Source: Bog-756 sp963703145
GTDB taxonomy: Bacteria > Actinomycetota > Acidimicrobiia > Acidimicrobiales > RAAP-2
NCBI GenBank assembly: GCA_963703145.1
Contig: OY969793.1
Span: forward strand, 1,674,001-1,738,000
Direction of reading: 5' to 3'
DNA length: 64,000 nucleotides
The translations under genes and the position numbers were made by a program. Shown in pieces: positions 46,350 through 55,560 of this stretch (positions are counted from its first letter, which is position 1; every line of letters begins with the position of its first letter). The notes under the pieces were generated by a model. It searched no databases. It had not been told where the DNA came from and saw nothing but the letters and a program-made list of their open reading frames with translations.

Positions 46350-46742
46350 ATGACAGCCGTCGGATCCGAACCCGGTCCCGACGTGGTCCCAGAGCCCGGC
46401 CACGACGTCGTGGCCGGGTCGACCCCGCCGGCCGACTCAGACGACGGCGGGCTCCATCACGCCGTCGAGGACCCTGGCGCGTCGGCCGCTCCCACGCGGT
46501 TGAGTGCCGCATGGACCGCCGTCGTGATCGCCGTCGTGATCTTGGTGGCGCTGGTGGTGTTCATCGCCCAGAACACCCAGCAGTCCTCGGTCAACTTCCT
46601 CGGTGCGCATGGCCGGGCCCCGACCTCGGTGGTACTCCTGATCGCCGCCGTCGCCGGCGCCCTCATCGTGATCGTCGTCGGAACGGCCCGGATCCTCCAA
46701 CTCCGGAGGGGTGCGAGACGGGCCGCGGAGACCCAACGGTAG
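46350..46742 (+). CDS. LapA-domain (DUF1049) membrane protein
   Basis: 130 residues. A Pro/Asp-rich cytoplasmic start is followed by two membrane helices (AVVIAVVILVALVVFIAQNT and VVLLIAAVAGALIVIVVG) with the LapA-type loop QNTQQSSVNFLGA and a basic end. ATG 46350 has a GGGAG site. Related actinobacterial proteins are of unknown function. Confidence 0.8.
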   Translation: MTAVGSEPGPDVVPEPGHDVVAGSTPPADSDDGGLHHAVEDPGASAAPTRLSAAWTAVVIAVVILVALVVFIAQNTQQSSVNFLGAHGRAPTSVVLLIAAVAGALIVIVVGTARILQLRRGARRAAETQR

Positions 46743-46818
46743 GACAAGAGGGCAGCCCGCTCCGCCGGTGGGTGGGCGCCGCCGCCGGCAACAGCCCGAT
46801 GCGTGCAACACTCGGAGC

Positions 46819-47634
46819 GTGAACCGTCGGAAACTGCCTACGTCGTGGATGTGCGACATGGACGGCGTGCTGGTCCACGAGGGCCAGCTGGTCGACGGGG
46901 CCGACCGGTTCCTTGGTGCCCTCCGCCAGCGGGGTCTTCCGTTCCTGGTACTCACCAACAACTCGATCTACAGCGCCCGGGACCTCTCGGCCCGACTGGG
47001 CAATCTCGGCCTGGACATCCCACCCGAATCGGTGTGGACCTCCGCTGAGGCCACTGCGGCCTTCTTGGACTCCCAGCGGCCAGGGGGGACGGCCTTTGCC
47101 GTGGGCGAGGCGGGGCTGACGACCGCACTTCACGAGATCGGGTACATCCTGACTGATCAGGACCCCGACTATGTGGTGCTCGGGGAGACGCGCACCTACA
47201 GCTTCGAGGCCATCACTAAGGCCATCCGCCTGGTGGCCAGAGGGGCCCGCTTCATCGCCACCAATCCCGATCCCACCGGCCCGTCGCTGGAGGGCATCCT
47301 CCCGGCGACCGGGTCGGTCGCCGCGCTCATCGAGAAGGCCACCGGGATCGCTCCGTACTTCATCGGTAAGCCCAACCCGCTCATGATGCGAGAGGCGCTC
47401 AACTCCTTGGGTGCCCATTCCGAGACCACCGTCATGATCGGTGACCGGATGGACACCGACATCGTCGCCGGCATCGAGGCCGGGCTGCAGACCATCCTGG
47501 TCCTGAGCGGGGTCACCAGCCCTGAGCAGGTAGACCGCTATCCCTTCCGGCCCGGGCGGGTGGTCGACTCTGTCGCCGACCTCATCGACGAGCTCGGCAG
47601 CGACAGTGGGACCCAACTCGACGCGGAGGATTGA
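46819..47634 (+). CDS. HAD-IIA sugar phosphatase (NagD-like)
   Basis: 271 residues with HAD motifs: DMDGVL (motif I), VLTNNS (motif II), the cap domain ATNPDPTGPSLEGILP, Lys in FIGKPNPLMM and MIGDRMDTDIVAG (motifs III/IV). NagD-like enzymes dephosphorylate nucleotides or sugar phosphates. GTG 46819 has only a close GGAG site, so the start is less certain. Confidence 0.88.
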   Translation: MNRRKLPTSWMCDMDGVLVHEGQLVDGADRFLGALRQRGLPFLVLTNNSIYSARDLSARLGNLGLDIPPESVWTSAEATAAFLDSQRPGGTAFAVGEAGLTTALHEIGYILTDQDPDYVVLGETRTYSFEAITKAIRLVARGARFIATNPDPTGPSLEGILPATGSVAALIEKATGIAPYFIGKPNPLMMREALNSLGAHSETTVMIGDRMDTDIVAGIEAGLQTILVLSGVTSPEQVDRYPFRPGRVVDSVADLIDELGSDSGTQLDAED

Positions 47635-47728
47635 TCGGTTCGTCGGTCGCACCGGCCCCACCGCGGCGGGCACTCCGGCCTGGGCCGTGTCCCGGCACCG
47701 TCGGGTATCGATGGGGCAGGATGGGGCG

Positions 47729-48676
47729 ATGCCCCACGACCACAAATTTCGCTTCGCCGCCCAGCTGAGCACCACCTCGGCCGGCACGGGGCGCGCCTGG
47801 GCCGACCAGGCACGCAAGGCAGAAGACCTCGGCTACTCCACGGTGCTCATGCCCGATCACTTCGGCGATCAGCTCGCGCCGGTTCCGGCGCTGGCGTCGA
47901 TCGCCGCAGCCACCTCCACGCTCCGCATGGGCTCACTGGTGTTCGGCAACGACTATCGCCACCCGGTAGTTCTCGCCAAGGAGGCCGCCACACTCGACGT
48001 CCTCAGCGACGGCCGCTTCGAACTGAGCCTCGGGGCTGGGTGGATGCGGACCGACTACGAGCAGGCCGGCATCCCCTACGACTCGCCTAAGGTCCGGGTC
48101 GAGCGCTTCGAGGAGGCGGTCCAGGTGCTCCAGGGGCTCCTACGCACCGATGGCCCGTTCTCCTTCGATGGCCACTACTACCAGGTGCGGGACCACCCGC
48201 TCCTGCCACGACCCGTGCAGCGTCCGGGGCCACCCCTGATCATCGGAGGCGGCGGTCGGCGGGTGCTGTCGTTCGCGGCACGCCATGCCGACATCGTGAG
48301 CATCAACGTCAACCTTCGGGAGGGCACCGGCGGGCCGGAGACGGCTCCCAACGCGTCGCCGGAGCGCACCAGGGAGAAGGTGGCCTGGGTCAGGGAGGCC
48401 GCAGGTGACCGCTTCGACGACCTCGAGCTCAATGCCCTCATCGGTTTCGTGATGATCACCGACGATGCGGCCGGCATCGCCGACGCCATGGCTCCCCATT
48501 TCGGCATCAGTGCCGACGATGCCCTCCACATTCCCCTGGCCCTCCTGGGCTCGATCGAGGAGATGACCGAGGAGCTGCAATGGCGACGCGAGGAGTACGG
48601 CATCTCCTACTGGTCGATCGAATCGGACAGCTGGGCGGAACTGGGGCCGATGATCGCCACGCTGGCCGGCACCTGA
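47729..48676 (+). CDS. F420-dependent LLM-class oxidoreductase (TIGR03621-like)
   Basis: 315 residues of the luciferase-like monooxygenase fold: FRFAAQLSTTSAGTGRAWADQ, DLGYSTVLMPDHFG, DGRFELSLGAGWMRTDYEQAG and PPLIIGGGGRRVLSFAARHAD. Actinobacterial relatives use coenzyme F420. The substrate is unknown. ATG 47729 is preferred because a GGATGGGG site precedes it; ATG 47711 also lies in frame. Confidence 0.87.
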   Translation: MPHDHKFRFAAQLSTTSAGTGRAWADQARKAEDLGYSTVLMPDHFGDQLAPVPALASIAAATSTLRMGSLVFGNDYRHPVVLAKEAATLDVLSDGRFELSLGAGWMRTDYEQAGIPYDSPKVRVERFEEAVQVLQGLLRTDGPFSFDGHYYQVRDHPLLPRPVQRPGPPLIIGGGGRRVLSFAARHADIVSINVNLREGTGGPETAPNASPERTREKVAWVREAAGDRFDDLELNALIGFVMITDDAAGIADAMAPHFGISADDALHIPLALLGSIEEMTEELQWRREEYGISYWSIESDSWAELGPMIATLAGT

Positions 48677-48712
48677 CCGGTCGACCGCCCCCGTGAACGG
48701 CGACATCGGCCA

Positions 48713-49183
48713 GTGAAGACCAGTGCCGGGATCCTTCCCTACCGCGTCGGGCCGCACGGCTCGATCGAGGTCTTGCTGGTCCACCCCGGCGGACCGTACT
48801 GGAAGAACAAGGACGAGCACGCGTGGTCCGTGGCCAAGGGCGAGCACGGGCCGGACGAGGAACCGTTGGATGCCGCTGAGCGGGAGTTCGCCGAGGAGGT
48901 CGGAGCGCCGGTGCCGGCCGGGACCAGAGTGGACCTCGGATCGGTCCGCCAGGGGAGCACCAAGACCGTCCGCGTCTGGGCACTGCGGGTTGACGAGTTC
49001 CCCCTCGAGGGGCTGGCCAGCAACGAGTTCGACATGGAATGGCCGCCCAACTCCGGCGTCATCCAGTCCTTCCCCGAGGTCGACCGAGTCGAGTGGATGG
49101 ACCTGGACCGGGCTCGGACACGGGTGGTTCGGGCCCAGGGGGCCTTCCTTGATCGCCTGGTCGACTACGTGAGTGGCGGCTGA
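48713..49183 (+). CDS. Nudix hydrolase
   Basis: 156 residues. The Nudix box is GEHGPDEEPLDAAEREFAEEVG, reading Gx5Ex7REUxEExG with small changes. The start TSAGILPYRVG and HPGGPYWKNKDEHAWSVAKG match the NTP-pyrophosphohydrolase (Ap4A/DR1025-like) group that keeps a long insertion after the strand. GTG 48713 is the start. Confidence 0.88.
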   Translation: MKTSAGILPYRVGPHGSIEVLLVHPGGPYWKNKDEHAWSVAKGEHGPDEEPLDAAEREFAEEVGAPVPAGTRVDLGSVRQGSTKTVRVWALRVDEFPLEGLASNEFDMEWPPNSGVIQSFPEVDRVEWMDLDRARTRVVRAQGAFLDRLVDYVSGG

Positions 49184-49487
49184 CCCTCGGCGCCGCCTGC
49201 TGTCGGGCCGCACGATCCGGCCGTGAATGCCGGGGCCAGGTCGGACGGTCCCCACGGTGGTCGACCCCGGCCGAGGCCGTCGAACTCGACCGGCGCCCGA
49301 TACGCTTGAACCAGCAGGCCCACTGGCGGTCGACAGGAGAGCAGGTTCGTGGACACTTCGATCGGTGGGCGCAAGACCAGGCAACCGACGAAGCGACGGC
49401 CATCGGGACCACACCACGGGGTGGGCGCTCCCCCGGACCCAGCGGCGAGTCCCAGGCGATGGCCGACGGTCACGGAGCGAGGCTGAT

Positions 49488-49811
49488 ATGGCGGACGACA
49501 CAGCCAGTCGGACGGCACAGGTGCGTGCCTCATTGGACGACCCCGCGGCTCCAGTGATCCATGTGTCGGGCGAACTCGACATCGCCGCCGTCGACCGCAT
49601 CAGGGCAGAGATCGACACCTATCTGGTCGGCGAGCCCAAGCTCGTGGTCTTCGATCTGACCGACCTGCAGTTCATGGACAGCTCGGGTATCGCACTGCTC
49701 GTCCTGGTGGCCAACCGCTGTGGTGCCGTCGAGGTCAGAAATCCCTCCCGCATCGTCCGGCGGGTCCTCGAGGCCACCGGGATGGCCGAACTCTTCGGCC
49801 TGGACGGGTGA
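49488..49811 (+). CDS. Anti-sigma factor antagonist (STAS domain)
   Basis: 107 residues: PVIHVSGELDIAAVDRIRAE, VFDLTDLQFMDSSGIALLVLVA with the expected phosphoserine in DSSG, and ATGMAELFGLDG. ATG 49488 has a GGAGCGAGG site. Its stop overlaps the next gene as GTGA, so the pair forms a partner-switch module separate from the SigF one. Confidence 0.87.
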   Translation: MADDTASRTAQVRASLDDPAAPVIHVSGELDIAAVDRIRAEIDTYLVGEPKLVVFDLTDLQFMDSSGIALLVLVANRCGAVEVRNPSRIVRRVLEATGMAELFGLDG

Positions 49812-50197
49812 CGACGCGTCACTATCCGGGCCGTCCCCGGTCGGTGGCAGCGGCGAGGAGGTTCGCTGCCGATGCCGTGGCGGACCTGGCACCTGAGGTC
49901 CGAGACAGCATTGTGCTGATGGTGTCCGAGCTCGCCACCAATGCCCTCCTCCACGCAGCCAGCGCCTTCGAGCTCAGTATCGACCGGACGCCCTCGTCGG
50001 TGACGGTCGTCGTCTCTGATGAGGGCGGTGGCACTCCAAAGCTCCGTATGCCTGACTCCAGTCAGCCGCACGGCCGAGGACTGCAGGTGGTCAGTGCCCT
50101 CGCCGCCGACTGGGGAACCGACGACGGTGATGGCGACCTCGGCAAATCGGTATGGTTTCGCGTTGACATCGTCCTCGACGAGGTGAAGCCGGGTTAG
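49808..50197 (+). CDS. Anti-sigma factor-like HATPase_c_2 protein
   Basis: 129 residues with a GHKL fold: RDSIVLMVSELATNALLHA (N-box with Glu and Asn), VVVSDEGGGTPKL (G1) and HGRGLQVVSALAADWG (G2). It is a better-preserved kinase than the RsbW at 23.8 kb. GTG 49808 is coupled to the STAS gene. No sigma gene follows, so its target is elsewhere. Confidence 0.88.
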   Translation: MTTRHYPGRPRSVAAARRFAADAVADLAPEVRDSIVLMVSELATNALLHAASAFELSIDRTPSSVTVVVSDEGGGTPKLRMPDSSQPHGRGLQVVSALAADWGTDDGDGDLGKSVWFRVDIVLDEVKPG

Positions 50198-50274
50198 CGC
50201 CCCTCAGAGGCCGCACTCAGAGCCCGATGCCACGGGCCGTGCCGGCCAGGTATCGGTCGGGGCCGGGACCGCCC

Positions 50275-50442
50275 TCAGGCCACGTTTCGCTGATCGACCG
50301 CATCGACCCAGGCCGAGTCCAGCCGGTCGTCGTCGAAGGGGATGGCTCCAGCGCGATCGACGAGTGTCGCGGCCCAGCCCAGGGCAGCCACGAGGGCAAT
50401 GCATCCGCTCACCACGGTGATGATCCTGTTGACGACGCTCAT
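50275..50442 (-). CDS. Small membrane protein, DUF6286-like start
   Basis: A 55-residue frame beginning MSVVNRIITVVSG with one hydrophobic helix (GCIALVAALGWAATLV) and an acidic end. The beginning resembles the small membrane proteins encoded with Asp23 genes in actinobacteria (DUF6286 type), but it is only about half their length. It may be truncated or frameshifted. A second ATG lies two codons upstream. The rest of the 50198-50568 gap shows no other gene. Confidence 0.4.
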   Translation of the reverse strand: MSVVNRIITVVSGCIALVAALGWAATLVDRAGAIPFDDDRLDSAWVDAVDQRNVA

Positions 50443-50568
50443 GACCATAGGTCACCCGTGAGTAACTACAAAGAAACACAGGCCCTCTCACCTGGGGAAT
50501 GTCCCGGTTTGCCCTCCGTCCCAGCATTCGTGCCCGCCGGCCCCGACCTGTCCAGCCGTTGGCCAGGA

Positions 50569-52263
50569 TCACCCCTCGACAGCAGCCTGGTCGCCAGGCC
50601 CGGTCTGCCTGACCGGCCGCCAACGAAAGGCCAGCACCGCAATGTCATCGGTGGGAGCGTCGCCCACCAACCCCTCCACCACATCGGTCACCAGAGACTC
50701 AAGCGTCGAGCCACCACGCAGCGACGCCGCGGCGAGCCGATCGAGCCCGACGTCGACGACCTCGCCCCGCCGTTCGACCAGGCCGTCGGTGAAGGCCAGG
50801 AACATCGAATCAGGGGGCATGACGATGGAGGCCGGGGTATACGTGCCGGCCCGGACGCCGAGCGGCAGCCCGACGACGGTGGTGAGGAACTGAGCACCGG
50901 TCTCCGAGACGACCAGCGGATCGAGGTGGCCGGCGTTGGCCACCGTGATCTGCCGTGTCTCCAGGTCGCCGATCCCCACGATCGCCGTCACGATGTGACC
51001 GTCGGTCGAGACATCCACCTGCCGGGAGCACATCTCGAGGACGACCTCGGGAGCATGGCCCTCGAGCAGGTAGGCGCCGATGGTGAAGCGGAGCCTCGCC
51101 ATAATGGTCGCGGCGCTGATACCCCGCCCCGAGACGTCGCCCACGGCGAAGGCGAAGTGACGATCGTCGATCGGCGCCAGGCTGTACCAGTCACCCCCGA
51201 TATCGACCCCCTCGGCGCCGGCGATGTAGCGGGTTGCGATCTCGAGGTTCGCCAGGGTCGGATTGCGCCGGGGAAGGAGCGCCCGCTGCAGCGCCTCGGC
51301 GATGGACCGTTGCTCGCCGTAGAGCAGATCGAGTTGGCCGTAGAGCGCAGAGACGGTCTCGGCGCCCTCTTCGGCCTCCCGGCGGCGGCGCAGGATCTGG
51401 TCCACCACTACCGCGGCGGCGGTCGTCAACAGGGTGCCTCCCACCAGGATGATCCAGGGCAGGTCGCTCCCGACCGCGCCACCCAGCTTCCCGATTGGGG
51501 AGGCCACGAGGGTCAAGGTGGTGTCGCCGAACGGCACCGCGACCCGTGCCGTAGCGCCTGACAAGGGCAACGCCGAGGGCGGGACATTCGTCGTGGCGAG
51601 CTCGGACGATCGGGTAGTCGAGCCCAGGTAGGTGGCGTAGTAAAGATCGGCGAACGCCGAGTTCTGCTCGACGGACACCCGTCGGTTGGCCGGGATCGCC
51701 CGCTCGGCGTAGACGACGAAGGGGGAGACCTTGGCATCGGCCATGGCATAGCCAACGGCCTCGGGTCGGCCGCTCGGTATGCCATGCACGGCGAACGTCG
51801 GGCTGTGGACCGCCCGGAGGAGGAACTGGTGGGCGGCCACCGATGAGGGGTCCAATGAGGTGGGACCCCCCACCGAGGTGATCCGCTGGATGGAGGTCCC
51901 ATCGAATCGCCACAGGGATGCCGTGACGAACAGGCGCCCAGGTCCGACGTACGACGCCATGAATCGGGCAAATTGCTGGGGGCTTCCGCCGGTGACCCCC
52001 TCGATCTGCAAGGCGGTGACCAGGGGATTCTGGATACTGAGAATGGTTGCCGCCAGGACATCGCCGGCCTGGCGGGTCTGGACCTCGAGGAGTCGATGCT
52101 CGTTGTCCCGATCGAGGGTGAACGACGTGGCGACCAGGGATGCAGTGATCACTATCCCGACGAGCCCGACGAGGACCGCGGCCCGAACCGGCCGGACGGG
52201 CCGGCCCGTGGCTGACCCAGCTCCCAAAGGTGCGGCCTCATTCCGTTCCAACGAGCCGGACAT
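50569..52263 (-). CDS. SpoIIE-type PP2C phosphatase with extracellular sensor domain
   Basis: 564 residues. One membrane helix (VGLVGIVITASLVATSFTL), a CHASE-like extracellular domain to about residue 260, a second helix (IILVGGTLLTTAAAVVVDQIL) and then a PP2C/SpoIIE domain: GGDWYSLAPIDDRHFAFAVG, DVSGRGISAATIMARLR, TVANAGHLDPLVV and APTDDIAVLAFRW. It should dephosphorylate an STAS antagonist in response to an external signal; the STAS/HATPase pair nearby is the natural partner. ATG 52263 gives a normal N-terminus. Confidence 0.87.
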   Translation of the reverse strand: MSGSLERNEAAPLGAGSATGRPVRPVRAAVLVGLVGIVITASLVATSFTLDRDNEHRLLEVQTRQAGDVLAATILSIQNPLVTALQIEGVTGGSPQQFARFMASYVGPGRLFVTASLWRFDGTSIQRITSVGGPTSLDPSSVAAHQFLLRAVHSPTFAVHGIPSGRPEAVGYAMADAKVSPFVVYAERAIPANRRVSVEQNSAFADLYYATYLGSTTRSSELATTNVPPSALPLSGATARVAVPFGDTTLTLVASPIGKLGGAVGSDLPWIILVGGTLLTTAAAVVVDQILRRRREAEEGAETVSALYGQLDLLYGEQRSIAEALQRALLPRRNPTLANLEIATRYIAGAEGVDIGGDWYSLAPIDDRHFAFAVGDVSGRGISAATIMARLRFTIGAYLLEGHAPEVVLEMCSRQVDVSTDGHIVTAIVGIGDLETRQITVANAGHLDPLVVSETGAQFLTTVVGLPLGVRAGTYTPASIVMPPDSMFLAFTDGLVERRGEVVDVGLDRLAAASLRGGSTLESLVTDVVEGLVGDAPTDDIAVLAFRWRPVRQTGPGDQAAVEG

Positions 52264-52641
52264 CACGATCCGTCGATCCCGGCGCCGGTACCTGGTCGGA
52301 ACGGGCAGCCACGGCCGCCTCCACCGGCCAGCGTTCGGATCGGTGCGGTGGCGCCTCGTCGATGGGTCGCCGGGTTCGGGTAGCCACCTGTCGAGCATCG
52401 GAACACGGTCACTCCTGACTCTTCGTCCATGGTCGTAGGCCTGTCACCTCCGAACCGGTCAACCGTTGCCAACCCGTCGGGGGGCACAGTTGTAGCGGAC
52501 CGGGATCTCGGCCGCCAGCAGCTCGGTGCAAGAATGCGGGGACCGTCACTCCGGCTGTCATGGCCGGGGTGCTCTCGGCGCACGTGGGTGGCCGTTCCCC
52601 TGGACCCACCGACCTGCTTAGCTGGGTCGATCCGACCTCAG
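52264..52641. other. 378-base divergent intergenic region
   Basis: It lies between the sensor phosphatase (minus) and the RNase Z gene (plus). It should contain both promoters. I see no gene or structured element. Part of it could be the true N-terminus of the RNase Z gene if its start is further upstream. Confidence 0.45.
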
Positions 52642-53667
52642 GTGCCTCCGATCCCTGGTCCTCCGGGACGCGCCGACGAACCCTCGTCGTCACGGCAGCT
52701 GGTCGTCCTGGGCACTGCCAGCCAGGCACCGACCCGTCATCGCAACCACAACGGCTACCTGCTGCGCTGGGATGGCCGATCAATCCTGTTCGACCCGGGT
52801 GAGGGCACCCAGCGGCAGCTGCTCTTCGCCGGAATGTCGGCCTGGCCGATTGAGCAAATCTGCATTACTCACTTCCACGGCGACCACTGCCTCGGGCTCC
52901 CCGGGATCCTCCAGCGCATGGCCCTCGACGGGGTCGACCATCCCGTGGACGTCCTGTTCCCAGCGAGCGGTGCCGAGTATTTCCACCGGCTCCGGCACGC
53001 CTCGGTCTTCCACGATCGGCTGGAGGTGCGCCCCGTTCCGGTAGCGGCCGGGGGCAGGTCCTTCGACGACGGGATCCTGTCGATCGTGGCCGCCCGGTTG
53101 GACCACGAGCCCGAAACGTTCGGATGGCGAGTGGAGGAGCCCGGTGGACGCCGCATGCTGCCCGACCGCTTGGAACAGGCGGGGGTGCACGGACCGGACA
53201 TCGGGGTCCTCCAGCGTCGGGGCTGGGTCGAGGTCGACGGCCGCCGGGTGGCGCTGGTCGATCTCAGCGAGCGCCGGGTCGGCCAAACCATGGCCTTCGT
53301 GATGGATACCGGGATCAGCGACGCCGCCGTGGAGCTGGCCTCCGAGGCGGACCTCCTGGTCTGTGAGTCCACGTTCACCACGCAGGACGAGGGACTGGCC
53401 CGCCGCTACCATCACCTCACTGCGGCCGATGCCGCCCGGGTGGCACGGGACGCCGGCGCCCGGCTCCTGGTGCTCTCCCACTTCTCGCAGCGCTACCCTG
53501 ACAGCCGGGTGCTACTCGACGAGGCCGCCAGTATCTTTCCGAACGTGGTGGCGGCCGAGGATCTGCTCCGTGTGCCGGTGCCGGCCCGAGCTCGGTCCCC
53601 AGAGCCCGCAGAGATCGGCAGCGAACACCCTGTTCGGCAGGCGGGTGATGGCCGTGGCCGACGCTGA
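52642..53667 (+). CDS. rnz: Ribonuclease Z (MBL-fold)
   Basis: About 341 residues of the metallo-beta-lactamase fold that trims the 3' end of tRNA precursors. Motif II is ITHFHGDHCLG; the start VVLGTASQAPTRHRNHNGY and LFDPGEGTQRQLL are family-like. Later metal ligands are in AFVMDTG and VLSHFSQRY. No good start codon lies near the expected N-terminus; GTG 52642 (17 residues early) or GTG 52588 are the options. It overlaps the next gene by 20 bases. Confidence 0.88.
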   Translation: MPPIPGPPGRADEPSSSRQLVVLGTASQAPTRHRNHNGYLLRWDGRSILFDPGEGTQRQLLFAGMSAWPIEQICITHFHGDHCLGLPGILQRMALDGVDHPVDVLFPASGAEYFHRLRHASVFHDRLEVRPVPVAAGGRSFDDGILSIVAARLDHEPETFGWRVEEPGGRRMLPDRLEQAGVHGPDIGVLQRRGWVEVDGRRVALVDLSERRVGQTMAFVMDTGISDAAVELASEADLLVCESTFTTQDEGLARRYHHLTAADAARVARDAGARLLVLSHFSQRYPDSRVLLDEAASIFPNVVAAEDLLRVPVPARARSPEPAEIGSEHPVRQAGDGRGRR

Positions 53668-54697
53668 GGGGCCGCCCGAGCAGGGCTGGGCCCGGTTCAT
53701 CCGACAGGTTCCCAAGGCCGAGCTGCATCTCCATCTCGAAGGGACCCTGGAGCCCGAGATGCTGTTCGCCCTGGCCGACCGCAACGGCATCGCCCTGCCC
53801 TACCCGGACGTGCAGGCCGTCCGTGACGCCTACGTCTTTGACGGACTGCAGTCCTTCCTCGACGTGTACTACGCCGGGTGTGCCGTACTCCGCACCGAGC
53901 AGGACTTCACCGACCTGACCGAGGCCTACCTCCGTCGCGTGGTCGACCAGGGCGTCCGCCACGTGGAGGTCTTCGTCGACCCCCAGACCCACACGGAGCG
54001 GGGCATCCCCCTCGACTCGGTGTTCGGCGGGATCGTCGCCGGTCTGGAGCACGGGCGGATCGACCTCGGCATCACGTGGCGGCTCATCCCGTGCTTCCTC
54101 CGGCACCTGGGTCCCGACGCTGCCATGGCCACCTTCGACCAGCTCCTCCCCTATCTGGCGTTGCTCAGTGCGGTCGGGCTCGACTCCTCGGAGCGTGGGT
54201 TCCCCCCGCGGGACTTCGAGCCGGTGTTCCGTCGGGCACGGGCGTCCGGGCTGGCCGCAGTGGCCCACGCCGGCGAGGAGGGGCCACCGGCATACATCCG
54301 TGAGGCCCTCGACGTGCTGAAAGTGAGTCGCATCGACCACGGAGTCCGCTGCACCGAGGACCCGTCGCTGGTGGAGCGACTGGTGGCCGACCAGGTGCCC
54401 TTGACGGTGTGCCCCCTGTCCAACGTTCGGTTGGGAGTCTTCGCCGACCTGTCCCACCACAACCTGGCCAAGCTCCTCCGGGGCGGGGTGGCCGTAACGG
54501 TCAACTCGGACGATCCGGCCTACTTCGGCGGCTACGTGGCCGACAATCTGGCAGCAGTCGCCGTGGCGCTGCACCTGGACCGGGCCGAGATCCTCCAACT
54601 GGCGCGCCACTCCTTCTCCGCTTCGTTCCTCTCCCCCGAGGAGACGTCGGCCAGGCTCGCCGAGGTCGACCGGTTCGCATCGGCCTTCGGGCCCTGA
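53648..54697 (+). CDS. Adenine/adenosine deaminase
   Basis: 349 residues, amidohydrolase fold. Zinc ligands are HLHLEG near residue 25, His in VAHAGEEG, and Asp in NSDDPAYF; the catalytic Glu is in HAGEEG. The stretch SSERGFPPRDFEPVF is like the adenine deaminase branch (S-S-E-x-G-x-P-P) rather than classical adenosine deaminase. ATG 53648 overlaps rnz. It deaminates adenine to hypoxanthine, or adenosine to inosine, in purine salvage. It converges on a nucleosidase gene. Confidence 0.88.
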   Translation: MAVADAEGPPEQGWARFIRQVPKAELHLHLEGTLEPEMLFALADRNGIALPYPDVQAVRDAYVFDGLQSFLDVYYAGCAVLRTEQDFTDLTEAYLRRVVDQGVRHVEVFVDPQTHTERGIPLDSVFGGIVAGLEHGRIDLGITWRLIPCFLRHLGPDAAMATFDQLLPYLALLSAVGLDSSERGFPPRDFEPVFRRARASGLAAVAHAGEEGPPAYIREALDVLKVSRIDHGVRCTEDPSLVERLVADQVPLTVCPLSNVRLGVFADLSHHNLAKLLRGGVAVTVNSDDPAYFGGYVADNLAAVAVALHLDRAEILQLARHSFSASFLSPEETSARLAEVDRFASAFGP

Positions 54698-54713
54698 CCC
54701 GGCTACCCGGCCG

Positions 54714-55451
54714 TCATCGCTCACCGGCCCCGGTGCCCACTGCGGCGACGGCGGCGTCGGCCGCGAGCTCGGTGGCCAGTTTGGCCTCTCGGGCCATGCG
54801 CACCAGACCGGGCACGCGACCGGGGTGCTTGGCAACATGGGCGATGACTGCCTTGGTGTCCGGCGTGCCGTCCTGGCGACTGAGGCGGAACAGCTCTTCG
54901 TCCACGCTGCCGTCGGTGGCGCGGTCCGAGATGCACCGGAAGACCGACCAGGCAATGCCCCGCTCCTGGCAGACCGCAGCGATGGCCGCTGTCTCCATGT
55001 CGAGCGACACCACCCCTCGGTCCCGCAACTCGGCAATGACGCCCTGGTCGGTGATCAGGTCGTCCGAGGTCCACAGCATGCCTCGCGGCGACCCCGGGCC
55101 CATCGGGTGCGGCCGGTACTCGGCACCCGATGCCCCATCGACCACCAACGCCGGTAGGACCAGGGTGCCGATGGGCATGTCCGGCTCCACCGCCCCGGTG
55201 ATCCCCACCACCACCAGCCAGTCGATGTCGACGGCCGACAGCAGGCGCTCGACGTGGTCGGCGGCCAGCGCGGTTCCCATGCCCGTGACCACGGCCACCA
55301 CGGGTCGGCCACCGAGACTGCCGGTGAAGCCCTCCAGGGACCCGAGCGTCGCGGCCCGCAGGGAGAGCTTCCGTCGCAGCGGGGCCAGCTCCATCGGCAT
55401 GGCGCACACGAATGCGACGCGACCCGACTCCTGGCCCGGAGGGTCCTCCAC
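54714..55451 (-). CDS. Nucleoside phosphorylase-superfamily nucleosidase
   Basis: About 245 residues of the MTA/SAH nucleosidase-phosphorylase superfamily. FVCAMPMELAPLRRKL is the family start, VVVTGMGTALAADHVERLL and VVVGITGAVEPDMPIGTLVLP follow, and VVSLDMETAAIAAVCQERG holds the conserved Met-Glu. FRCISDRA is the catalytic-Asp segment. The start is GTG 55451 or the ATGs at 55400/55394. It probably cleaves the N-glycosidic bond of an adenine nucleoside (or futalosine), consistent with the adjacent deaminase. Confidence 0.83.
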   Translation of the reverse strand: MEDPPGQESGRVAFVCAMPMELAPLRRKLSLRAATLGSLEGFTGSLGGRPVVAVVTGMGTALAADHVERLLSAVDIDWLVVVGITGAVEPDMPIGTLVLPALVVDGASGAEYRPHPMGPGSPRGMLWTSDDLITDQGVIAELRDRGVVSLDMETAAIAAVCQERGIAWSVFRCISDRATDGSVDEELFRLSRQDGTPDTKAVIAHVAKHPGRVPGLVRMAREAKLATELAADAAVAAVGTGAGER

Positions 55452-55560
55452 CCGGCCGACTCTACCGGGGGAGGATCGACCAGGTCGGGGCCCGTGGACC
55501 CGGAGGGTCCCAACCGCGTCGCCCCGCCAGTCCGACGGCCCTCCTGTTACCATCGCATCG

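Noticed and set aside
53417..55036. 539-codon open frame on the minus strand
   Set aside because: Antisense to the deaminase and RNase Z genes, which have clear catalytic motifs on the plus strand.
54409..55560. 384-codon extension upstream of the phosphoesterase
   Set aside because: It runs through the deaminase end and antisense to the nucleosidase. The Tat signal starts right after GTG 55561.
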